A DNA stretch of 59,980 nucleotides, from NCBI GenBank assembly GCA_964447605.1, contig CAYUTA010000011.1:1-59980 (forward strand). Direction: 5' to 3'. The notes under the pieces are model-generated. The model was not told where the DNA came from and made no database searches. It saw nothing but the letters and a program-made list of their open reading frames with translations. Positions 1-8,221 of the stretch are shown piece by piece. Source of the stretch: CAYUTA01 sp964447605 (GTDB lineage Bacteria > Bacillota > Clostridia > Christensenellales > CAG-138). Made by a program: the position numbers and the translations under genes. Position 1 is the first letter of the stretch. The number at the start of each line of letters is the position of its first letter.

Positions 1-1368
1 GGCCATCTCCTGCTCGAGCCGCCTGGTCACATCCTCCGCCATCCCGATGGCCGCATAGGGCCGGCCGTTGCGCGCAAACAAGGTCTTATAGCGAATGTGC
101 TCGTAGCGGTAACCCTTGTCGCCCCGGCAGAGTATCCGGAACACGCCCTCCGCACGCTCCGCCCCGGCATAGAGCTTTTTGTACATGTCCAGATACGCCT
201 CGGCCGACTCGGGATGCACCGTTCCCGTCTCCACAAGACCTTCCGGCACGTTGTCTATGATGATATCCGGCGCGCCCCCTGCGCGCGACTTTTGATGGAT
301 TTCGTGCGTATCAAAGTAAAAATCCCACACGGAGATGGTCGTATAATCGTAAATGATGCTGAATCGCTCGTTCTCATGGCGAATCCGTTCCGCATCGCGG
401 ATGACGGCCCGATAGGCCCTGTACTCGCGTATAATGAAAAATATGAAGCCGGCGCCAAAGAATACCGTCAAAACAAGAACCAGCTCTATATTGTCCCGCG
501 TAGCCGCCGCAACCCGATTGGAAATCACCGAATCATGAACGCTGCAAATCAGCTTCCAGTCGTTGATCGTCGCAGCCGCCTGGCCGATGGGTCGCATCAC
601 CGCAAAATACGGTTCTTTGTCAACCGTGAATTCAAACGTTTCCTGCGCGCTGCCGCTCAGCGCGGCAAGCATTGTGTTTGCGTCATACCCCCGTGCGAAC
701 GTAGCACGCCGCGCCAGTTCCTCCAGCGAGCCGGTCCGGAGATTGACGTCCCCCTTCTGCGCGATTACGCCGCCGTGGGAATCCACCACCAGCATATCGT
801 CGGAACTGCCCGCATATCCGGGCGCGAACAACTCCTCCAGCCACTCGCCGTCATAACAGCCGAGCACCACGCCAAAAACGGCCCCGTCGCGGTAGAGCGG
901 AACGGCCAGCACAATATATGGCCGGCTGGAAAGCACCCCGTCGCGCAGCGCCTGCGCGGCGCGGCTGCCCGCGAGCGCCTGCTGAAAATACCCGCAATCC
1001 ACAAGGTTGATCCCGCTGTTGATTACCCCGCCGTCCGGCAACGCGAACAAAAGCCTGCTGAACGAATTGTGCGTGGCAAGCGCGCCCATGCGCCAGATGC
1101 TCTCGGCCATTTCCGACTGCCCGAGTATGGCCAGATATGCCGAATAGGTTTCCAGCAGTTCGTACTGCCCCTCCAGCCTGGCCGCCAGCAGATTCGCCTG
1201 CTCGCCCGCCTCACCCACCAGCGACTGCTCGCAGCGGCTTTTTTCACGCTCGTTCGTACGCAGCGAGGAAACGAACAGCGCGCATAAAATGCCAAACAAA
1301 AGCAGGACCGGAACCAGGAAGCTCAACGGCCGAAAAAACGGTTTATACGCACTGCGCCGCTCGTTCAT
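1..1368 (-). CDS. Membrane sensor with extracellular Cache-like domain and PAS domain (C-terminus cut by window edge)
   Basis: Reading the minus strand from ATG 1368 gives 456 open codons running off the left edge, so the C-terminal output domain is not seen. AAAGGA lies 6 nt upstream of the ATG. Residues 16-34 form a membrane helix, 35-293 an extracytoplasmic segment with Cache-like sequence (DGGVINSG, SSRPYIVLAVPLY, VVDSHGGVIAQ), and 294-313 a second helix. Residues 335-452 resemble a PAS_3 fold ending in a PAC-like stretch (IGMAEDVTRRLE). This layout is that of a transmembrane ligand sensor. In Clostridia the missing end is usually a GGDEF, EAL or histidine kinase domain, but which one cannot be told here. 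The coding frame is clear from codon bias and continuous domain sense; a 396-residue open frame on the opposite strand is a shadow. Confidence 0.85.
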   Translation of the reverse strand, partial: MNERRSAYKPFFRPLSFLVPVLLLFGILCALFVSSLRTNEREKSRCEQSLVGEAGEQANLLAARLEGQYELLETYSAYLAILGQSEMAESIWRMGALATHNSFSRLLFALPDGGVINSGINLVDCGYFQQALAGSRAAQALRDGVLSSRPYIVLAVPLYRDGAVFGVVLGCYDGEWLEELFAPGYAGSSDDMLVVDSHGGVIAQKGDVNLRTGSLEELARRATFARGYDANTMLAALSGSAQETFEFTVDKEPYFAVMRPIGQAAATINDWKLICSVHDSVISNRVAAATRDNIELVLVLTVFFGAGFIFFIIREYRAYRAVIRDAERIRHENERFSIIYDYTTISVWDFYFDTHEIHQKSRAGGAPDIIIDNVPEGLVETGTVHPESAEAYLDMYKKLYAGAERAEGVFRILCRGDKGYRYEHIRYKTLFARNGRPYAAIGMAEDVTRRLEQEMA

Positions 1369-1525
1369 AGCCAATCCTTTATCACATGCAGAAGCTTTCG
1401 TATGGAACAAAATGCCTGTTATGATTTACGCCGCACGCCCGCAACGCTTCTCTAAAACGCGCCTGCCAGACCGGGCGTGCGATCTGGAGGCGCGATAGGA
1501 ATCCTCGCGCTTTGTCTGCCGGCAT

Positions 1526-1555
1526 ATTATATCAACAGGCGGGACGCCGCGTCAA
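1526..1555 (-). promoter_or_regulatory. Sigma-A promoter for the left-edge sensor gene
   Basis: On the minus strand TTGACG (1555-1550) is followed after 18 nt by TATAAT (1531-1526). It sits just after the epimerase stop and gives a leader of about 150 nt before the sensor ATG at 1368. The leader holds two small stems (GCGCGA/TCGCGC and CCAGA/TCTGG), but I do not recognise a known riboswitch. Confidence 0.6.
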
Positions 1556-1566
1556 GCAAGCGCATG

Positions 1567-2574
1567 TCAGTCAAAGCAGATCGGCTTGTCCTCCGGCTTG
1601 ATATAATGGTAGTGGCGGAACGTCTTTTTTTGCCACTCCTCACGGTAATCGGTATAGAGCCTGTCCAGGTCGGCATAGGCGGGTTTCCAGCCCATGTCGC
1701 GCCCGATCTTTTCAATGCTGTAGCAGTATCCGCGTGCAAGGCTCGGCTTGTCCGGGCGCAGAATCACCTCGCTGACGCCGTTTTCCCCGGCGAACGCTTT
1801 GGCAATTGCCACCGCATCCTCGTACTGGCTGCGCGCAATGCCGCTCGATACGTTATACACGCCCCTGGCGCCCGCCGGCGCGTCGATTGCCGCCTCAAAC
1901 GCGCGCACGACGTCCTTGATGTACACGTGGTCGCGCTTGACGCTGATATCGCCCCAGACCTCGATGGGTTCGCCCTTGACCGCATGCTCGATAAACCATT
2001 CGCTGGCCGTGCGCGCATAGCTGCCGTCCTTTTGCAAAAATCCCATCAGCGCGCCATAGCCGTGCACGCCGGTCAGCCGCAGCACGATGCAGTCCATGTC
2101 AAAATCCTTGCCGTAATACTGCATAAAGTGCTCCGCCGCCAGCTTGCTGATGATGTAGGGCGAGTGCGGTCCGATGAAATTCGGCAGCTCCGTTTCGTCG
2201 ATCACGGGCTTATACACATCGTAATAGACCTTGTGTGTGCTGGCCATGACAAACCGTTTTACGCCGTGCTTGCGCGCAAACTCCAGCAGCTTGTAATTGC
2301 CCCTTGTATTCACATCAAAAAACCGTTCGACCGGCGCTTCGTGCTCCGGCAGGCAGACGGCGAGATTGACGATGGCCTCGACGTTTTCCGCCGGCAGCTT
2401 TTCATAATCCGCGTCGTTGAGCAGATCGAACTCCATGCACGGCACGCCCTGCTCATGAAAAAACGCAAGCACCTGCCGATTGCGCCCAAGCGCAAGCACC
2501 TCGCGCCCCTGTCGGTGCAGGTTCACGGACAAATACCGTCCAACATACCCGGTTGCTCCGGCGATCAAGATCAT
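1567..2574 (-). CDS. NAD(P)-dependent epimerase/dehydratase (extended SDR family)
   Basis: The 335-residue protein begins with the Rossmann motif GATGYVG (residues 6-12) and carries the catalytic pair Tyr140/Lys144 in YIISK with an upstream ASTHK serine/threonine site, as in extended SDR nucleotide-sugar epimerases and dehydratases (UDP-glucose 4-epimerase superfamily). The start is ATG 2574 because GGAGGGG lies 6 nt upstream; a TTG 24 nt further up has no such site. It lies 146 bp after citG in the same direction but has its own promoter. The substrate is unknown; a sugar nucleotide is the family expectation, and nothing links it to citrate metabolism. Confidence 0.85.
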   Translation of the reverse strand: MILIAGATGYVGRYLSVNLHRQGREVLALGRNRQVLAFFHEQGVPCMEFDLLNDADYEKLPAENVEAIVNLAVCLPEHEAPVERFFDVNTRGNYKLLEFARKHGVKRFVMASTHKVYYDVYKPVIDETELPNFIGPHSPYIISKLAAEHFMQYYGKDFDMDCIVLRLTGVHGYGALMGFLQKDGSYARTASEWFIEHAVKGEPIEVWGDISVKRDHVYIKDVVRAFEAAIDAPAGARGVYNVSSGIARSQYEDAVAIAKAFAGENGVSEVILRPDKPSLARGYCYSIEKIGRDMGWKPAYADLDRLYTDYREEWQKKTFRHYHYIKPEDKPICFD

Positions 2575-2714
2575 ATCGTCCCCTCCATTGAATTGCAATT
2601 CTTCCGCGCCGGCAGACGGAGCCCCCGGCTTCCCGCCCGTACAAAAGCGGGGCCGGCGGCCTTTTCCGCACTTCCAACGGCGGTTTCGTCAAAATCGCGG
2701 CTACGTTGACAAAA

Positions 2715-2743
2715 ATCGTATCATGTCCGGCGCACACTGTCAA
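2715..2743 (-). promoter_or_regulatory. Sigma-A promoter for the epimerase gene
   Basis: Minus-strand TTGACA (2743-2738), 17-nt spacer, TACGAT (2720-2715). The -35 and spacer overlap the last codons and stop of citG, so the epimerase is probably transcribed independently of the cit operon with a leader of about 130 nt. Confidence 0.65.
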
Positions 2744-3551
2744 GAAACCATGCCGCCGCCACAAGGTCCGCGCTGCCGCCGGGCGAAAGGTTGCGCGCAA
2801 TAAACTCCGCGTCCAACCTGGACAGCGCCGCATAATAGTCCGCGTCCAGCGGGTCGTGAGCGGAAAGGAACGCGCGCGCAGACGCCTTTGCATAATCCGC
2901 GCCCGCACGCCCGGCGCGCGTAAGGATATTGGTGTCGTCCACGGTTGCAATCAGGTGTATCAGCGCGTCGCATAACCGCGCGTTCTCATCCGCACCCGGC
3001 TGCGTCAGCCGCGGCAGCGCCACGTACAGCACGCTTGGAAAGCCCGCCGCGGCCTCGCCCCGGATGCCCGTTACCCCGTAGGAACGAAACGCGCGCTCCC
3101 CCTTGGTCTGCGCGCCGGAGCCCGTCAGTTCACGCTCCACGCCGGCGCACAGCGCGCGCGCCGCGGCGCAGACGGCTTCCGGCGCAACCGGCCCGCCCAG
3201 AGCATGCAGGCGACCGCACAGATAGGCAAGGATTCCCAGCGTAAAAATTGCGCCCTTATGCGTGTTAACCCCGTCGGTTGCGTGAAACATGGCCCGTTCG
3301 GCTGCAACGCCCAGCGGACGGACGCCCGCCAGCAGTCCGCAAAGCGGCTCCCCCGCCTCCGCCGCCCCCAGCCGCGCAAACCGTGCAAAATATGGCGCGA
3401 CCGCCGCCGCGCTCATGCGGAACAGGCGGATATCCATGTCCTTATGCGCGCCGTTGTTTGCGCGGTCGACCAGCCCCGGCTTTGGCGTGGCTTCCGCCTC
3501 CCGCAGCAGCGCGGCATACGCCAGTTCGCCGATATGCGCGCCCAGATTCAT
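2721..3551 (-). CDS. citG: CitG, triphosphoribosyl-dephospho-CoA synthase
   Basis: CitG makes 2'-(5''-triphosphoribosyl)-3'-dephospho-CoA from ATP and dephospho-CoA, the precursor of the prosthetic group of the citrate lyase acyl carrier protein. The 276-residue protein has the family signatures TPKPGLVDRAN (22-32) and TDGVNTHKGAIF (92-103), and its length is normal for CitG/MdcB. The start ATG 3551 overlaps the citC stop as ATGA, implying translational coupling. MdcB of malonate decarboxylase is the same family, but the adjacent citC and citX favour CitG. Confidence 0.92.
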   Translation of the reverse strand: MNLGAHIGELAYAALLREAEATPKPGLVDRANNGAHKDMDIRLFRMSAAAVAPYFARFARLGAAEAGEPLCGLLAGVRPLGVAAERAMFHATDGVNTHKGAIFTLGILAYLCGRLHALGGPVAPEAVCAAARALCAGVERELTGSGAQTKGERAFRSYGVTGIRGEAAAGFPSVLYVALPRLTQPGADENARLCDALIHLIATVDDTNILTRAGRAGADYAKASARAFLSAHDPLDADYYAALSRLDAEFIARNLSPGGSADLVAAAWFLDSVRRT

Positions 3552-4585
3552 AGGCGCGCCTCCGGCCTGCACGCGTGTTCCCCGGCGGGCTCGTTTCCGC
3601 CGGACGCCTGGCAAAGATAGCGGTAGGTGGGCATGGGAACAAGCGGCGCGGTTTGTTCAGGCCTGCCCGCGTCGAGCAGCGCGCGCACCCGCGAGGCCGA
3701 CACCGGCGGGCCGCCATGCGTCAGGCGGTCGACGATCTCCACCGCAACCCCATCCGCGGGCAGCACGCTTTGCAGCGCCGTATTGTATTGCCGCGTAAGC
3801 GCGTCAAGCGGCTCGCTGCCGACAAACCGCACGCTCACGCCGAGCGCCGGAGCAATGCGCGCGCCAAATACCCGCGCGTCAAGCTGCGCGTGCACGCGCG
3901 AAGCGTCGTCGGCGCGCTTCAAAAAATAGCTGGGAAACGTGGCCAAAGAAATCACGAACGGCCCTCCCGCGCAAACGTGCACATTTGGCAGGTCCGCCGT
4001 TCCTTCCCGCACAAGGCGCAGCCGGTCTGCAAACGGAAACCGCGATTCGTCGTGCTCCACAACCAGCACGTACAGTCCGCCACAGCGCGCCGCGGCGTAT
4101 TCCACCAGATACCGATGTCCGTTGGTAAAGGGGTTGGCGTTCATGACAATGCAGCCCGTTTGCGCCCGGCTCCCGGCCGGACGGCTGAATTTCGGCAGTG
4201 TTTCCGCCCAGCGCGCCACGCCGTCGCGGCGGGAATACAGCAGCGCGGCCTCGTCCGTTTGCGCGAGCACGGTAAATCCCAGCGAGGCAAACTGCGCCGC
4301 AGCTTCGGGCTTGGTGAACACAAACGCGCCGCGGAAGCCCGCCGTCCGGATCCGCGTCATCAGCTCGGACACCAACGGGGTCAGCAGCCCTTCGCCGCGC
4401 GCTTGCGGCGCGACCGCCGCGCATTGAATGACGTTGCCGCGCCGCCCCGCGCAGGCCAGCAGCGCGTCGCCGTCACAGACGCCGAGCAGTTCCTCCAGCC
4501 CGTCCGAAAGGCGGATGCCGCCGGATTGCAGCAGCGCCTCAACGCGCTTCAGGTCGCGCCGGAGCGATAAGCGTTGCATCTCCAT
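3548..4585 (-). CDS. citC: CitC, [citrate (pro-3S)-lyase] ligase
   Basis: CitC activates citrate lyase by acetylating the thiol of the prosthetic group with acetate and ATP. The 345-residue protein shows the expected two parts: an N-terminal GNAT-like domain (about 1-115, with VAPQARGEGL) and a C-terminal nucleotidyltransferase domain with NPFTNGH (151-157) and a late SASRVR motif equivalent to the ISxxxVR signature. ATG 4585 shares one base with the citX TAA stop (TAATG), and GGAGGTG lies 8-9 nt upstream inside the end of citX. Its 3' end overlaps citG by 4 nt, so the three genes form one tightly coupled operon. Confidence 0.93.
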   Translation of the reverse strand: MEMQRLSLRRDLKRVEALLQSGGIRLSDGLEELLGVCDGDALLACAGRRGNVIQCAAVAPQARGEGLLTPLVSELMTRIRTAGFRGAFVFTKPEAAAQFASLGFTVLAQTDEAALLYSRRDGVARWAETLPKFSRPAGSRAQTGCIVMNANPFTNGHRYLVEYAAARCGGLYVLVVEHDESRFPFADRLRLVREGTADLPNVHVCAGGPFVISLATFPSYFLKRADDASRVHAQLDARVFGARIAPALGVSVRFVGSEPLDALTRQYNTALQSVLPADGVAVEIVDRLTHGGPPVSASRVRALLDAGRPEQTAPLVPMPTYRYLCQASGGNEPAGEHACRPEARL

Positions 4586-5115
4586 TATGCATTCACCTCC
4601 GGCGCAAGGCGCGCAAGCTTTTCAAACGCCGCAAGGATTTCTGAAAGCGGATGCGCCCTCCGGCTGGCGCAGTACGCGCCGCCCCTGCCGCAGACCATGC
4701 AGCCGCGCGCGGCGCGGCCAACCTGCGCGCGCGAAATCTGGCCCTCTTTTGTATGTACGTCCATATCCAGCAGCCGCCCGTAGGGCAGCCCCTCCTCCAG
4801 CGCGCACGCGACGCGCTTGAGCGTTTCCGCGCCCGCATCCACAACGACATACGCCTCGCAGCCGGTATCCGGGTAACGCCGCTCGATCCGTTCGGGCGAA
4901 AGGCCGGCGCGCGCAAGCGCATCAAGCAGCGCGCGTACCCCCGCGGCAAATACCCGCCGCGCGTCCGGCGTACGCTTCGTTGGTCCCGGCACGTTGACCG
5001 TAAGGCAGATCAGCGCGGCGGACGGATGCCGTTTAAGCAAAGCGCGTTGATGGGCCGCGCGCGCCTCGCGGGCGGCGAGTACCTCGTCAAGCGTGACCGT
5101 GCGGACCGTTTCCAT
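4585..5115 (-). CDS. citX: CitX, apo-citrate lyase phosphoribosyl-dephospho-CoA transferase
   Basis: CitX transfers the phosphoribosyl-dephospho-CoA group made by CitG to a serine of the apo acyl carrier protein CitD. The 176-residue protein has the family blocks LTVNVPGPTKRTP (38-50), PYGRLLDMDVHT (111-122) and a cysteine-rich segment with CMVCG and YCASRRAH (139-155). AAGGAGG precedes ATG 5115 by about 9 nt. It is first in a citX-citC-citG operon driven by the promoter at 5340-5369. The citrate lyase subunits CitD, CitE and CitF and a citrate carrier are not in this window. Confidence 0.93.
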   Translation of the reverse strand: METVRTVTLDEVLAAREARAAHQRALLKRHPSAALICLTVNVPGPTKRTPDARRVFAAGVRALLDALARAGLSPERIERRYPDTGCEAYVVVDAGAETLKRVACALEEGLPYGRLLDMDVHTKEGQISRAQVGRAARGCMVCGRGGAYCASRRAHPLSEILAAFEKLARLAPEVNA

Positions 5116-5332
5116 CCGGAATTCCTCCTTGCCTGTTCGTATATGCGCCGCCGGACTGACGGGTTTGAAAGAAAGGCCGCCGCTTCGGGCGGATGGTTTG
5201 ATCCCGTCCGCATCCCTGCGCCGCGGGCTTGGCGGAACAATCCCGCCGCCGGGGTTCTTTGACGTTCCGGCCGGATGCGCCGCCTGATGTGGCTGCGTTT
5301 TCAGGCGCGATCTCCTTTGTGTGTGTTACCGG
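5116..5332 (-). promoter_or_regulatory. Foldable 5' leader of the citXCG mRNA
   Basis: The transcript from the promoter at 5340-5369 would have a leader of about 215 nt. By eye it contains a perfect 7-bp hairpin (arms 5301-5307 and 5281-5287) and then a three-way junction closed by GGATGCG/CGCATCC (5273-5279 with 5209-5215) enclosing two 5-bp hairpins (5248-5271 and 5231-5250, sharing a few bases). It does not match any riboswitch consensus I know. A citrate or CoA-related control element is possible but unproven. Confidence 0.3.
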
Positions 5333-5339
5333 TACCCAT

Positions 5340-5369
5340 ATTATAAAAATACCGCGCGGGCGCTGTCAA
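5340..5369 (-). promoter_or_regulatory. Near-consensus sigma-A promoter of the citXCG operon
   Basis: Minus-strand TTGACA (5369-5364), 18-nt spacer, TATAAT (5345-5340). Both hexamers are perfect. The predicted start is near 5333. Confidence 0.75.
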
Positions 5370-5401
5370 TCCCGACAGAACGCCCGCCGCATCGCCGCGC
5401 G

Positions 5402-6490
5402 CTACCGCTCCGTCTCCATCGCGATGTCATACCGCGCCAGAATCCGGCCGAGCGCCTCCAGGTCGCCGTCGGTCAGTTCCGCCGCGCCGGTCGCTTCCGG
5501 CAGGGACGCGTATACCGCGCCGCAGGCGGTGTGCACGACCAGCGTCGCGTCGCCGGCCCGAATCACAAGGTCGCCGTCGCACGCGGAGATTGCGTCGGTC
5601 AGCGTCCGGCCGGCAAACAGCGCCGCAAGCGCGCGCCGGTCCTCTTCGGACGGCTCCGCCGTGACCGGCGGGGTGGTTCGCTGGCTCATGACGGTTATGG
5701 AATCCACATCGGTAAGCTCGATCATTCCCACAGCCGCTCCCGTCGGCGCGCCTTCGGCGGGCTGCGGCGTTTCGGCGGGCGCCGCAGCCTCCGGCAAAGC
5801 GTCCCGCGCAGGCGCTCCGCCCTGCGCCGCGACAGACGCAAAATAACCGCCGCGGTCAACCGCCCCGAACAAAAACGCCGTCAGCAGCGGCACAAGCACG
5901 CACAGGTACGGAAAGATGCGCCAGGCCGACCGCCGCTGCGCCTTTTGCAGCGCGCAACGCGCCGTCAACCGCTTTGCAAGCCGCCGCAGCAGCAAAAACA
6001 GCCCATAGCCCACCATGCCGCCAAGCACGTTGAGGATTACGTCGTCAATATCCGGGCCGCGGCTGAGGAACAGCTGAATGATTTCGATGCCAAGCGTTAC
6101 CGCAAGGCAGAACAGCACGGTTTTATAAAACCTGCGGTATCGCTTCCAGAGCAGGGGTAAAAAGAAGCCGAGCGGAACGAACATCGCCACATTGCCCAGC
6201 AAGTTGGTGATTGCAAACAGGGGCGCTGCGTGTTCCACGCTCGCCCTGACAATATCCACCATGCCGACAAACGGCACGAGGTTCGCATCGGAAATTTGCA
6301 CGTCCAGCCGCAGTCCGCCACTCATGGGCGTGAGTCCCGTAAGCGCAAACACGGCGGATATATACAGCGTGAACAGGCAGATGCCCACGACATGCAAAAC
6401 GCGCACGCGGCGCCTGCGCATAAGCAACAGCGCGGGCAGCAGCACCAAAGCCACGGACACGACGCCATTGCGCAAAATCTGAATCAGCAA
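5402..6490 (-). CDS. VanZ-like integral membrane protein with extracytoplasmic C-terminal domain
   Basis: With the TTG start at 6490 (GGAGGT 7 nt upstream) the protein has 362 residues. The first 190 form a VanZ-type bundle of hydrophobic helices with the typical segments LVPFVGMVDI, NLLGNVAMFVPLGF, EIIQLFLSRGPDIDDVILN and LGGMVGYGL. A further helix near 205-225 is followed by an Ala/Pro-rich linker and a soluble C-terminal domain of about 130 residues that I do not recognise. VanZ homologues are linked to low-level teicoplanin and lipoglycopeptide resistance, but most chromosomal copies have no defined role. It is divergent from blaI across 298 bp. Longer reading frames upstream of 6490 lack a ribosome binding site. 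Confidence 0.8.
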   Translation of the reverse strand: MLIQILRNGVVSVALVLLPALLLMRRRRVRVLHVVGICLFTLYISAVFALTGLTPMSGGLRLDVQISDANLVPFVGMVDIVRASVEHAAPLFAITNLLGNVAMFVPLGFFLPLLWKRYRRFYKTVLFCLAVTLGIEIIQLFLSRGPDIDDVILNVLGGMVGYGLFLLLRRLAKRLTARCALQKAQRRSAWRIFPYLCVLVPLLTAFLFGAVDRGGYFASVAAQGGAPARDALPEAAAPAETPQPAEGAPTGAAVGMIELTDVDSITVMSQRTTPPVTAEPSEEDRRALAALFAGRTLTDAISACDGDLVIRAGDATLVVHTACGAVYASLPEATGAAELTDGDLEALGRILARYDIAMETER

Positions 6491-6708
6491 ACCTGAAACC
6501 TCCACACTTGAATGGTCTGAGTCTAAATAGCATTTATGAACACAGTAAGAAGCGGGATGAAACAGAGTGTAAATCCTTTCCAGCCGTCTCCGGCAGCGCG
6601 TCACGCAATACGCGGCGTTTACCGGCGCGTCCGGTCAAACCCGCGCGTCCCACGCCCCTAATACGCCGGAGGCACTGTTAAGCCTTTGTTAAAAATCTGT
6701 GACCTGCG

Positions 6709-6737
6709 TTGACAAGGCCGCCACTATCTTATACTAT
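6709..6737 (+). promoter_or_regulatory. Sigma-A promoter of the blaI operon
   Basis: TTGACA (6709-6714), 17-nt spacer, TACTAT (6732-6737); an alternative TATACT sits 2 nt further upstream. The predicted start falls in the palindrome at 6744-6755. Confidence 0.6.
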
Positions 6738-6741
6738 TGAG

Positions 6742-6761
6742 ACAAGATTAATCTTAAATGT
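6742..6761 (+). promoter_or_regulatory. Candidate BlaI-family operator
   Basis: A perfect 12-bp palindrome AAGATTAATCTT (6744-6755) overlaps the predicted transcription start of blaI and is bracketed by ACA (6742-6744) and TGT (6759-6761), reminiscent of the TACA/TGTA half-sites of BlaI/MecI operators. Position and symmetry suggest autorepression; the exact half-sites are inferred. Confidence 0.45.
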
Positions 6762-6788
6762 AAAAGAATACCTCGAGGAGTGAACGAC

Positions 6789-7178
6789 ATGGACAAGAGA
6801 TTGAAGGATTCCGAATGGATCATCCTGCGCGTTCTGTGGGAACAGTCCCCGCTGGATCTCAAGGGCATCATCGCCGCGGTACAGCGGCAGCGGCCGGAGG
6901 TGCGCTGGGACTACAAGACCTATCACAGCTTCCTGCGTATCCTGCTGGAAAAGGGGCTTGTCAGCGCGCAAAGGCGCGGCAAGAACAATCTGTACAGCCC
7001 CGCCATCACCGAACGGCAGGCGCTGTCGTACGAAGCGGACAGCCTCGTTTCCCGTCGCAGCTATTACGGCTCGGTATCGAGCCTGATGGTCAACATGGCC
7101 GAGCAGGGCAAGCTGACGCAGGCGGAAAAACAGGAACTGATGGAGCTCGCGCGGCGGCTGGCGCGCGAAAGCGGCTGA
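6789..7178 (+). CDS. blaI: BlaI/MecI/CopY family transcriptional repressor
   Basis: A 129-residue protein with the family's N-terminal winged helix (LKDSEWIILRVLWEQSPL, then WDYKTYHSFLRILLEKGLV and RRGKNNLYSP) and a C-terminal helix for dimerisation. ATG 6789 has GAGGAG 8 nt upstream; a GTG at 6780 would overlap that site. The family represses its own operon until a membrane M56 sensor peptidase triggers its cleavage. The next gene is such a peptidase, so the pair is a BlaI-BlaR1-like signalling module. No beta-lactamase gene is nearby; the likely outputs are the two DUF6034 genes downstream. Confidence 0.92.
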   Translation: MDKRLKDSEWIILRVLWEQSPLDLKGIIAAVQRQRPEVRWDYKTYHSFLRILLEKGLVSAQRRGKNNLYSPAITERQALSYEADSLVSRRSYYGSVSSLMVNMAEQGKLTQAEKQELMELARRLARESG

Positions 7179-7256
7179 CCGGGCGGCGCATGGGCGTACA
7201 CCGCGCGCCGTCTATCGCCGCCTGAACCCAAGGTTGCGTGAAGCGCGGAGGGATTT

Positions 7257-8156
7257 ATGGAAGCAGCGGTTTTGAACCGATTGATTGAGATTACCGTTTA
7301 CAGCGCGGCGCTCTTTGCGGGCGTGCTGCTGTTCCGGTTCCTCTTGGGCAGGTGGCTGTCGCCCGCGCTGAAATATGCGCTCTGGTTTCTGGTCGTGTTG
7401 CGGCTGGTCGTTCCGGTGACGCTCGAAAGCGGATTTCACTTTATTTCGCTGCCTGGTCAGATACCGCAAACGGCGCCGGCGGCGGTCTCCGCCACACCCT
7501 TGCAGTCCGTCCCGGCCGACGACGGTCCGCCCCTGCCAAACGGCCAAGCGCAGCCTGCTCCGCTGCCTCTGCAAACCGCGCGGCAGCCCGCGGCGCAACG
7601 GCCGGAAAAAAGCGCGCTTTCCCTGAACTGGCGTCAGTGGCTGCTTGTTGCATGGGCGACAGGGTTTATGGCGGTGCTGGGCGCGCATTTGGCCCTGTCC
7701 CTGCGACTGGAGCGCCGGGTTTTAAAATGCGGACGCGCCCTGGGGCCCGGCGCGCTGCGGCTCTATCGCAGTATAAAAGCGGATTTGGGCATTCGCGCCA
7801 GGCTTCCCGTGCTTGTGATGGACGATTTAACAAGCCCCGCGCTGACGGCGCAGCTTCGGCCCAGGCTGCTTTTACCGGATATGCTGGCCAGGAATGCGTC
7901 AAGCGAACAGCTTTTGTTTTCCCTGCTGCACGAGCTGCTGCATTACAGGCGAAGGGACTATCTTGTCTGTATCCTTCTGACGCTGCTGCGCGCGGTCTGG
8001 TGGTTCAATCCCGTCGTCTGGCTCATGCCGCGATTCTTGCGCGCCGACATGGAATCCGCGTGCGACGCGCAGGCCGTCCGCAAACTGGACAGGCGACAAA
8101 AGCTGCGTTACGCCAATCTCCTGCTCGAACTCGGACAGCGGAACCCACGTTTGTAG
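7257..8156 (+). CDS. M56 family (BlaR1/MecR1-like) membrane metallopeptidase, short form
   Basis: A 299-residue membrane protein with helices near 12-30, 38-56 and 127-150, a Pro/Ala/Gln-rich segment (70-118), then the zinc-peptidase core with HELLH at 225-229 and ESACD (266-270), which supplies the third zinc ligand, followed by a helix at 236-258. GGAGGG sits 5 nt before ATG 7257. The family senses a signal outside the cell and cuts the BlaI repressor. The protein ends soon after the zinc site and lacks the last helix and any C-terminal sensor domain. The tail expected there (an RVRxVFxRRR segment, a helix, then CFTTAC) instead begins the next two genes, so a rearrangement or a split gene is likely. 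Confidence 0.85.
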   Translation: MEAAVLNRLIEITVYSAALFAGVLLFRFLLGRWLSPALKYALWFLVVLRLVVPVTLESGFHFISLPGQIPQTAPAAVSATPLQSVPADDGPPLPNGQAQPAPLPLQTARQPAAQRPEKSALSLNWRQWLLVAWATGFMAVLGAHLALSLRLERRVLKCGRALGPGALRLYRSIKADLGIRARLPVLVMDDLTSPALTAQLRPRLLLPDMLARNASSEQLLFSLLHELLHYRRRDYLVCILLTLLRAVWWFNPVVWLMPRFLRADMESACDAQAVRKLDRRQKLRYANLLLELGQRNPRL

Positions 8157-8221
8157 ACGATGCGAAAAAACGCGCGCTGTCGCATACGTTTGCGGTTCCG
8201 AAATAAGGAGGATTTTTGAAG

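Noticed and set aside
97..1287. 396-residue open frame on the plus strand at the left edge
   Set aside because: It is antisense to a clear Cache/PAS sensor with continuous domain sense on the minus strand; high GC keeps the shadow frame open.
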